In this document: in pieces, positions 1 to 4,797 of the stretch
Layout: the number at the start of each line of letters is the position of its first letter
Numbering within the stretch: the stretch's first letter is position 1
NCBI GenBank assembly: GCA_023135995.1
Contig: JAGLRY010000434.1
Location: 1-6,060, forward strand
Reading direction: 5' to 3'
From: Candidatus Aminicenantota bacterium
GTDB lineage: Bacteria; Acidobacteriota; Aminicenantia; Aminicenantales; Aminicenantaceae
Length of the DNA stretch: 6,060 nt
Position numbers and translations under genes: made by a program
Notes under the pieces: model-generated
What the model was told of the DNA's origin: nothing
Databases searched by the model: none
What the model saw: the letters and a program-made list of their open reading frames with translations, nothing else

Positions 1-111
1 GTTCTCGATAAAAACTCCTTGATTTTCAAGGATGATGTATGCCTCATCTATGATTTTTTGGATCAATTCATTGCTTAAAAGCTCAAGTTTTGGTCTATGT
101 GTTTTAATCAT
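1..111 (-). CDS. MttB-superfamily methyltransferase, N-terminal fragment (runs off the left edge)
   Basis: An open frame of 37 codons starts at ATG (109-111) and stays open to the window edge. It begins MIKTHRPKLELLSNELI and continues with a helix ending ILENQGVFIEN. This 'RPKLELLS...I..I..EA..IL...GV.(V/I)EN' pattern is the usual opening of MttB-superfamily proteins. Members are TIM-barrel methyltransferases that move a methyl group from trimethylamine, glycine betaine, proline betaine, carnitine or similar quaternary amines to a small cytoplasmic corrinoid protein. Support from context is strong: the gene directly upstream encodes just such a corrinoid protein, the standard mttC-mttB or mtgC-mtgB partnership. 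The start is fixed by AGAGGA (117-122), five bases before the ATG. The catalytic part and any in-frame UAG (pyrrolysine) codon lie outside the window, so substrate class and true versus non-pyrrolysine type cannot be decided. The call rests on only 37 residues plus context. Confidence 0.68.
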   Translation of the reverse strand, partial: MIKTHRPKLELLSNELIQKIIDEAYIILENQGVFIEN

Positions 112-116
112 GATTT

Positions 117-122
117 TCCTCT
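117..122 (-). promoter_or_regulatory. RBS of the MttB-like gene
   Basis: AGAGGA on the minus strand lies five bases upstream of the ATG at 109-111. It supports a real translation start for the gene cut by the left window edge. It directly abuts a 10-bp palindrome, CTAAATTTAG (121-130), overlapping it by two bases. Confidence 0.65.
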
Positions 123-140
123 AAATTTAGATCATTCAAA

Positions 141-157
141 ATCTCAATCAGTGAGAT
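141..157 (-). repeat. Small hairpin between the corrinoid gene and the MttB-like gene
   Basis: A 6-bp perfect inverted repeat, ATCTCA and TGAGAT with a 5-base loop, sits mid-way in the 82-bp gap. On the minus strand it is followed by only three further Ts and then G, so it is not a convincing terminator. It could be an mRNA-stabilising or partially attenuating element tuning the ratio of corrinoid protein to methyltransferase, or chance. Nothing else gene-like is seen in this gap: a GGAG followed by GTG (minus strand, near 165-175) meets a stop after three codons. Confidence 0.3.
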
Positions 158-193
158 GACACGTATTAATCTCCTATTATTCGAGCGCCTCGT

Positions 194-844
194 TTATTTT
201 TCCACAAGCTTTTTGGCTGCACCCACTGCCGTGAGAGCATTCTCCGAATACCCGTCAGCATCGATGTCGTCGGCCCATTTTTGGTTGACAGGAGCCCCGC
301 CGACCATGACTTTGAACCGGCCGTATATGCCTTTCTCTTTGAGCCGCTCGATAAACTTCTTTTGCCCGGTCATCGTCGTAGTCAAGAGTGCAGATAAACA
401 GATAAGGTCGGCGTTCACTTCCTCAGCTTTTGCGATGAACTTTTCTAACTTCACATCAGCTCCGAGATCGACCACGTCAAATCCATTTGCTGAGAGAATC
501 GAGGCCACGAGGTTTTTGCCGATATCGTGGATATCTCCCTCGACGGTTCCGATTACGATTGTTCCCGCAGATCGCATGGCGATTTGAGCTTTTTCCAGCT
601 CGGGCTGCATGATTTCCATGGCGGCTTTCATGCATTCAGCACTCATTATCAGCTCAGGCAAAAAATATTCACCCTCTTCCCAAAGTTGTCCAACTTTCTG
701 GATCCCCGGAATATATCCCTTGTCGATGACCTCTTTGAGATCCATCTTCTCTGCAATCGTTTGTTGTGCCAGTTGTTCTGCTTCGTCTTTATTCCCTTCG
801 ACGATAGCCTTTCTTACCATATTAAGAAACTCTTCATTACTCAT
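194..844 (-). CDS. Methyltransferase corrinoid protein (MtbC/MttC/MtgC type)
   Basis: This is a 216-residue cytoplasmic cobamide-carrying methyl shuttle. A substrate-specific methyltransferase methylates its Co(I), and a second methyltransferase removes the methyl group. Residues 1-90 form the helical cap domain (B12-binding 2 type, with the G-x-LWEEGEYFLPE stretch at 52-64). Residues about 93-216 form the Rossmann-like B12-binding domain. The hallmark DxHxxG is present as D104-I-H106-D-I-G109, where His106 would be the lower cobalt ligand. The SxL motif (S151-L153) and GG motif (V181-G-G-A-P185), which hold the nucleotide tail, are also intact. Length matches MtbC/MttC/MtgC (about 210-220 residues), not full MetH. 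The start has a strong AAAGGAG five bases upstream. It has its own likely promoter and is followed by an MttB-like gene, so a role with that enzyme is the best guess. Which methylated amine it handles cannot be told from this protein. Confidence 0.93.
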   Translation of the reverse strand: MSNEEFLNMVRKAIVEGNKDEAEQLAQQTIAEKMDLKEVIDKGYIPGIQKVGQLWEEGEYFLPELIMSAECMKAAMEIMQPELEKAQIAMRSAGTIVIGTVEGDIHDIGKNLVASILSANGFDVVDLGADVKLEKFIAKAEEVNADLICLSALLTTTMTGQKKFIERLKEKGIYGRFKVMVGGAPVNQKWADDIDADGYSENALTAVGAAKKLVEK

Positions 845-849
845 TGTGT

Positions 850-856
850 CTCCTTT
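850..856 (-). promoter_or_regulatory. Strong RBS of the corrinoid protein gene
   Basis: AAAGGAG on the minus strand is five bases (ACACA) before the ATG at 842-844. It is one of the two strongest Shine-Dalgarno sequences in the window and fits a highly made methyl-carrier protein. Confidence 0.75.
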
Positions 857-875
857 CTTGTCAAAGTAATCCTTG

Positions 876-905
876 ATTCTATTCCTCCAATCGGCAGGAG
901 GTCAA
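876..905 (-). promoter_or_regulatory. Likely sigma70-type promoter for the corrinoid-MttB-like genes
   Basis: On the minus strand a -35 box TTGACC (900-905) is separated by 18 bases from a -10 box TAGAAT (876-881). Each matches the consensus at five of six positions. Transcription would begin near 869, giving a leader of about 25 bases that contains the strong RBS. It lies downstream of a possible terminator for the preceding genes, so the corrinoid protein and MttB-like gene may form their own transcription unit. The call is by motif only. Confidence 0.5.
884..901. promoter_or_regulatory. Inverted repeat inside the promoter spacer (possible operator)
   Basis: CCTCC and GGAGG arms with an 8-base centre (TGCCGATT on the minus strand) fill nearly the whole spacer between the -35 and -10 boxes and touch the -35 box. 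A dyad in this position is where a repressor or MerR-like activator could bind; an 18-base spacer is slightly long. The arms are short (5 bp), so chance is possible. No regulator gene is in the window. Confidence 0.33.
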
Positions 906-914
906 GATAATTCC

Positions 915-949
915 AAAAAAACTGAAGCGAGGCTGTCGAACTTGGCTTC
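915..949 (-). terminator. Possible Rho-independent terminator after the SAM methyltransferase
   Basis: On the minus strand, 18 bases after the TGA of the preceding gene, GAAGC (945-949) can pair with GCTTC (924-928), followed by AG and a run of seven Ts (915-921). The T-run is good, but the stem is only 5 bp with a 16-base loop that pairs poorly inside. It is therefore weak or leaky at best. Its placement between two genes, just before a promoter, raises its credibility. Confidence 0.4.
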
Positions 950-966
950 TTGATTATATTAAAGGT

Positions 967-1812
967 TCACTTATTTCCTTCGACATAAGCGATGGGGATC
1001 GTAAGTTCGAGCTCACCTTTTCTTTCAGAAACATGATTCAGATTCTCTTCCAGTTTTTTAAAAACTTTCTTTTGCTCCTGATCGGGAACCAGACTCTTCC
1101 AGTCGTCCAAAAAGCCGTATCTAATCAGAGAGTGCCTAAAAAAAGCGCTGCCATCCAAGAAACGAAGTCGAAAAGAATCCTGATGTGTTCCTGTGATTCG
1201 AAAGCCAGAGCGTTCCAGATAATCACAGATTTTATCTCGGGTCAATCTGTGGTTGATATGTGCTGCAAGATCGTTCATTACATCTCCCATGCGTAGTTCT
1301 CTCAGTGTCTTCGCGAAGATGGAATAAAATGTATCCATATGTCCTTTGGGATTTGTTGTCAGGACGATCTGGGCACCGCGTTTTGCAACTCTGAAACACT
1401 CGGTAAAGACTTTTTGTGGGTCATCGAAATTATTAATTCCCAGGTTGGATACGATGAGATCGAAGGTATTGTCTTGGAAAAGCATGGAAGAGGCATCCCC
1501 CTCAACAAGTTGTACGTTCTTGATATTCAACACATTCATCTTATACTGAACTCTCTCATGAGCGGCCTTAAGAGGATCGATTCCAAAGACGGTCGAGGAA
1601 TCTCCCAGCCTTTGAGCCAACTCCAGTAAAGGAAAACCCGAGCCAAAACCGATATCCAGGACTTTAATCTTTGCCCTGAGCGGGATGAGATCAAGGAGCA
1701 TCAATCCAAATGGAGCTGACCACAACGGAAAATCATCCTGCGCAGAAAGAAAGGCGGGATCATCCTCCTTCACCTTATCTCCCTGGGTTGGTAATTCTTG
1801 TCGAAATACCAT
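967..1812 (-). CDS. Class I SAM-dependent methyltransferase, substrate unknown
   Basis: This 281-residue soluble protein has a Rossmann-fold SAM-binding core. Motif I is VLDIGFGSGF (51-60), the glycine-rich SAM loop. The ribose-binding acidic residue is D79 in FGIDP. An EGDASS stretch (104-109) forms the adenine-contact region, and FDLIVSNLGINNF (117-129) is motif IV, followed by the FTECFRVAKRGAQIVLTT segment (136-153). The N-terminal segment with FPLWSAPFGLMLLD (28-41) and the C-terminal region (about 185-275) are accessory parts that would define the substrate; I do not recognise their specificity. There is no TM segment or signal peptide. The start is ATG with a weak GAGAAG (1819-1824) six bases upstream, and it lies 15 bases after the preceding stop, so translation is probably coupled. 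Sitting among corrinoid methyl-transfer genes, it may methylate a pathway intermediate or supply a methyl group for cobalamin reactivation, but both are guesses. Confidence 0.9.
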   Translation of the reverse strand: MVFRQELPTQGDKVKEDDPAFLSAQDDFPLWSAPFGLMLLDLIPLRAKIKVLDIGFGSGFPLLELAQRLGDSSTVFGIDPLKAAHERVQYKMNVLNIKNVQLVEGDASSMLFQDNTFDLIVSNLGINNFDDPQKVFTECFRVAKRGAQIVLTTNPKGHMDTFYSIFAKTLRELRMGDVMNDLAAHINHRLTRDKICDYLERSGFRITGTHQDSFRLRFLDGSAFFRHSLIRYGFLDDWKSLVPDQEQKKVFKKLEENLNHVSERKGELELTIPIAYVEGNK

Positions 1813-1818
1813 TTACAT

Positions 1819-1824
1819 CTTCTC
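1819..1824 (-). promoter_or_regulatory. Weak RBS of the SAM methyltransferase gene
   Basis: GAGAAG on the minus strand lies six bases before the ATG and four bases after the stop codon of the upstream gene. The weak match and tight spacing suggest translation coupled to the upstream homocysteine methyltransferase-like gene. Confidence 0.4.
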
Positions 1825-1827
1825 GAT

Positions 1828-2715
1828 TCAAGAAGACCTTTTCACGATCTCTGACATCAATGCGATGTAATCTGGGTCTGTTCCGCAACATCCCCCAATG
1901 ATATCGGCTCCATTTGTAATGATCTGAGGGATAAAGCGCAGATAGTCCTCCATACCTTGGGAGTAGGCAACCTCGCCTTCTTCAGAGAGAGATGGTTTTC
2001 CTGCATTGGCTTGGGCGATAATCGGCAGCGATGTTTTTTCTCGCATGATTCTCACCAACTCGACCATCTCTTCACTGTTCAGAGTGCAATTGGATCCAAC
2101 AACAGAGACGCCCTCCTTCTCCATGGTCTCGAGAAATTGACCTACAGTGTTTCCCATAAGCGTGAAAAAACCTTTGGGATGATGATTGAAGGTCATCGTC
2201 ACGAAGATCGGCAAATCCGAAGCCTTCCGTGCCCCCCTCAACGCGCAGAGGGCTTCATTCAAATCATATTGTGTCTCGATAAGAAGGAAGTCCACTTGGC
2301 CATCTGTCAAGCCCCGAGCCTGCTCGGCATAGGCATCTTCAAATTGCGCCTCGCTGAATTCTCCGTGAGGTTTAAGGAATTTTCCTGTGGGCCCCATGCT
2401 CCCTCCCAGGAATTTCCCCTCCGGCTTCACTTCGTTTGCAATGGCTGCCGCAGTCCGGTTGAGGTCATAGCATCTTTTTTCTAGGTTGTGAGATTGGAGC
2501 TTAATCGTCGTTCCGCCAAAACTGTTGGTCAGAACGGCATCAGATCCGGCATCGTAATAGCTTTTGTGAATCTTTTGTACGATATTCGGTTTTTCCTCAT
2601 TCCAGGACTCAGGACAAGTACCCTGAGGAAAACCATCTTTAATGAGTTCGGTTCCGAATCCCCCGTCAAGAAGAATTTTTCTTTCTTTGAGAAGATCGAG
2701 GATTGATTGAGCCAT
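1828..2715 (-). CDS. Stand-alone homocysteine S-methyltransferase-family protein (zinc type)
   Basis: This is a 295-residue (beta/alpha)8 barrel of the family that includes the N-terminal homocysteine module of MetH, BHMT and MmuM. Such enzymes move a methyl group onto the thiolate of homocysteine bound to zinc. The barrel opens with LLDGGFGTEL (15-24), like the DGGMGT of MetH. The three zinc cysteines are present: C210 in VGSNC, and C276 and C277 in IIGGCCGTD. The protein has no pterin-binding, B12-binding or activation domain, so it equals one module of MetH; the small corrinoid protein two genes downstream could supply the B12 module. The ATG at 2713-2715 is chosen over a TTG twelve bases upstream because GGAGG (2721-2725) sits five bases before the ATG, and the TTG frame would translate through this RBS. 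It is 57 bases after the activator gene. Alternatives are a betaine- or S-methylmethionine-type methyltransferase, or a methyl-corrinoid:thiol enzyme. Confidence 0.9.
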   Translation of the reverse strand: MAQSILDLLKERKILLDGGFGTELIKDGFPQGTCPESWNEEKPNIVQKIHKSYYDAGSDAVLTNSFGGTTIKLQSHNLEKRCYDLNRTAAAIANEVKPEGKFLGGSMGPTGKFLKPHGEFSEAQFEDAYAEQARGLTDGQVDFLLIETQYDLNEALCALRGARKASDLPIFVTMTFNHHPKGFFTLMGNTVGQFLETMEKEGVSVVGSNCTLNSEEMVELVRIMREKTSLPIIAQANAGKPSLSEEGEVAYSQGMEDYLRFIPQIITNGADIIGGCCGTDPDYIALMSEIVKRSS

Positions 2716-2720
2716 TTTTT

Positions 2721-2725
2721 CCTCC
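2721..2725 (-). promoter_or_regulatory. RBS that decides the start of the homocysteine methyltransferase-like gene
   Basis: GGAGG on the minus strand is followed by five As and then ATG at 2713-2715, an ideal spacing. It shows that the longer frame from TTG at 2725-2727 is not the real start. Upstream is an AT-rich stretch with a tandem heptamer TTCGTAT x2 on the plus strand (2730-2743), of no clear meaning. Confidence 0.8.
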
Positions 2726-2772
2726 AAAATTCGTATTTCGTATATTTCAACAATTTATATTTCTATCACCTG

Positions 2773-4707
2773 TCAACGGCTGAGCAACCGTTCGACCGAT
2801 GGAAAAAGCTCCTTTTTTGTGTGGGGGAGAAACAAGGCCCCTGTGTATTCGTTAAAATACCCCGGCTCTGTGTTCAATTCCAAATACGTCATCATTTTCT
2901 CGAGTTCATTGACCCGTTCTCTGTTTTTTTCAGAAAGCAGGATGAGATGTGCTCCGAGGAGAGATGTGTTACCCAGATAATGGAATCTGGTTCGCTCAAG
3001 GTCTGGCAGCAGACCGATCCGGATGGCGTTTTCAACATCCAAATACTGCCCAAAGCCGCCCGCTATATAAAAAGATTCGATCTGATCGAAAGATAATCCT
3101 GTATGTTTGAGCAGCAACGCACAGGCCGAAAAAACAGCGCCCTTGGTACGAATAAGATTGGCAATATCGTTCTCAGTGATCAAGAGATCTTTGCCCCAGA
3201 AGGAGCGTGTGCTCGTTTCCACGAGAAATCCCTTGCCCACCTCGTTATCCACCAGTCTGTTACCGATCTTTTCTGTGTTAAACTTTCCGTGACGGTCCAC
3301 ATATCCGCGAATGAACAGTTCAGCCAAAAGATCGATGAGGCCGGAGCCGCACAATCCCTTTGGCTTTCCGCCCTCTATGACTCTGTATTCGACAGTGCCG
3401 TCTTCCCTGATTTTCAACTTCTCAATTGCCCCCGTTGCAGCCGGCATTCCACAGCGAGTGCCGCCTCCTTCGAACGCCGGTCCTGCCGAACATGCACAGC
3501 TCATCAGCCATTCTTTGTTGCCCAGCACCAGTTCACCGTTTGTGCCGATATCGATAAATACAGATATCTTATCGATCTGGGACACTATGGGCGTACACAA
3601 CAAACCCGCGAGGATATCTCCCCCAACGTAACTTCCCACAGAGGGCGCACAATGAACTCTCGCTTCGGGATTCATTTTGAGGTGGATTTCTCGCGACCGT
3701 ATGATGGGTACACGGTTCAGTGTCGGAACATAAGGCTCTTCACGGATATATCGGGGACTAAGCCCCAGCAAAAGATGAACCATCGTTGTGTTGCCTGTTA
3801 GTGAGGCAAAATATATATCCGAGGTTGCTCCTCCAGTAGCTTCAATGGCTTTTTCCAGGAGATTATTGATAGTGGATATGATGGCCTCGTGAAGTTCCTG
3901 GAGACGTTCGGGCTTTTGGGCATAGTTGATCCGCGAGATAATATCCTCTCCGCATTTAATCTGTTGGTTATAGCTGGATGCGAATCCCAAAATTTTTCCG
4001 GTCTGAAGGTCGACAACCTGAAGCGCGACCGTGGTCGTACCTATGTCACAAGCAATGCCGAGGAGGTTTTTATGGGGAGAGAGGGGCTCTACATCAAGAA
4101 TGGTCCATGATAGGCCATCTCTGAAAAGGATGACTTCGACTTGACCCTGTTTTTCTCGAACGGTATGCGCAAGCTTCTTTAGCACCGAATATTCGCAATA
4201 TACAGTATCGAGGGGCCGTTCTTTCTTGATTTCGGTCTCCAGTATCTTCAAATCGCTGTAGTTGTCATCGAGAGTGGAGGAGGGAAGAGTCAGAGGCAGC
4301 TTTTCAACGGGGGAACTGACGTCGAGATCGGCGATAAGACTATCTTTTTGATCCAGAAGGGATCGCATGTCGACGGTGGCCTTGAGGGAGAGTTCCTGGA
4401 ACTCAGGAAGCTGGACAAAGAGATCGTCTTCAATCAGAGTCTGACAGGCCAATACAAATCCTTGTTTACGAAGTTTTTCGGGGAGGAAGGAGGAAGGTTT
4501 GATTGTGTATGTCCCTTTGATGACTTTGACGATACAGTCACCACATGTGCCCTTGCCCCCACAAGTGGCGCTCAATGGGACTCTCGCTTTGCGGCAGGCA
4601 TCAAGAAGGCATGTCCCCGGGGACTCATTCACATGAACTCCAAATGGCTGAAACTCAACCCTGAAGTGTGAACGGTCAGGATTGAGCTTGATTCGAGTTT
4701 TATTCAA
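2773..4707 (-). CDS. acsV: Reductive activator of corrinoid proteins (RACo/AcsV-type [2Fe-2S]-ASKHA protein)
   Basis: This 644-residue ATP-dependent electron donor returns inactive Co(II) corrinoid proteins to Co(I). The N-terminal ferredoxin domain (about 15-100) carries plant-type [2Fe-2S] ligands C49, C55 and C58 in CGGKGTCGDC, plus C88 in LACQT. A linker and middle domain follow (about 105-213). The C-terminal ASKHA ATPase part (about 216-630) has DIGTTTVALQ (221-230), DIGTNGELVLG (386-396), SAGPAFEGGGTRCGMPA (407-423), GLCGSGLIDLL (451-461) and IAGGFGQYLD (548-557). Domain order and length match RACo of acetyl-CoA pathway bacteria; RamA of methanogens differs in having a C-terminal ferredoxin. 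The position just after acsC supports the CFeSP as target, but related proteins (O-demethylase activating enzymes) serve MttC-like corrinoid proteins. The start is TTG with GGGAG (4720-4724) twelve bases upstream, a long spacing. An in-frame stop nine bases upstream and the need to keep the ferredoxin domain rule out most alternatives. Confidence 0.92.
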   Translation of the reverse strand: MNKTRIKLNPDRSHFRVEFQPFGVHVNESPGTCLLDACRKARVPLSATCGGKGTCGDCIVKVIKGTYTIKPSSFLPEKLRKQGFVLACQTLIEDDLFVQLPEFQELSLKATVDMRSLLDQKDSLIADLDVSSPVEKLPLTLPSSTLDDNYSDLKILETEIKKERPLDTVYCEYSVLKKLAHTVREKQGQVEVILFRDGLSWTILDVEPLSPHKNLLGIACDIGTTTVALQVVDLQTGKILGFASSYNQQIKCGEDIISRINYAQKPERLQELHEAIISTINNLLEKAIEATGGATSDIYFASLTGNTTMVHLLLGLSPRYIREEPYVPTLNRVPIIRSREIHLKMNPEARVHCAPSVGSYVGGDILAGLLCTPIVSQIDKISVFIDIGTNGELVLGNKEWLMSCACSAGPAFEGGGTRCGMPAATGAIEKLKIREDGTVEYRVIEGGKPKGLCGSGLIDLLAELFIRGYVDRHGKFNTEKIGNRLVDNEVGKGFLVETSTRSFWGKDLLITENDIANLIRTKGAVFSACALLLKHTGLSFDQIESFYIAGGFGQYLDVENAIRIGLLPDLERTRFHYLGNTSLLGAHLILLSEKNRERVNELEKMMTYLELNTEPGYFNEYTGALFLPHTKKELFPSVERLLSR

Positions 4708-4719
4708 TGATATTCAAGT

Positions 4720-4724
4720 CTCCC
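4720..4724 (-). promoter_or_regulatory. Distant RBS of the activator gene with TTG start
   Basis: GGGAG on the minus strand is twelve bases before the TTG at 4705-4707. A nearer TTG (4715-4717) is in another frame and stops after five codons. In-frame TGA at 4714-4716 limits how far upstream the gene can begin. The poor spacing and TTG together suggest low translation, fitting a catalytic activator needed in small amounts. Confidence 0.4.
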
Positions 4725-4733
4725 AATGATTCG

Positions 4734-4754
4734 CGATGATCCCATTTTTCATCG
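4734..4754. repeat. Inverted repeat between acsC and the activator gene
   Basis: CGATGA and TCATCG arms (6 bp) with a 9-base loop lie in the 90-bp gap. No T-run follows on the minus strand, so it is not a standard terminator. It might be an RNA-processing or stability element separating the abundant CFeSP message from the less needed activator. No good promoter was found in this gap. Confidence 0.25.
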
Positions 4755-4797
4755 TTGATACACGTTATTTCAATGGCTGATAAAGGGCGCATCGATC

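Noticed and set aside
121..130. 10-bp palindrome CTAAATTTAG
   Set aside because: AT-rich short palindromes arise easily by chance, and it overlaps the RBS region with no associated promoter boxes.
156..587. Plus-strand open frame of 143 codons
   Set aside because: It is antisense to the corrinoid protein, whose DxHxxG, SxL and GG motifs are in the minus-strand frame.
1957..2484. Plus-strand open frame of 175 codons
   Set aside because: It is antisense to the homocysteine methyltransferase-like gene, which has intact zinc and barrel motifs. The plus-strand translation has low-complexity character and no recognisable domain.
2730..2743. Tandem heptamer TTCGTAT x2
   Set aside because: Only two copies in an AT-rich gap, too few to call a functional repeat.
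2771..2776. Perfect TTGACA box on the minus strand overlapping the activator stop codon
   Set aside because: No acceptable -10 box lies 16-18 bases downstream; TATAAA is present but only 11 bases away. An internal promoter for the homocysteine methyltransferase-like gene is therefore not supported.
3103..3801. Long plus-strand open frame of 232 codons
   Set aside because: It lies fully inside the activator gene on the other strand, has no family resemblance, and the minus-strand frame carries clear ASKHA motifs over the same bases. It is a shadow frame.
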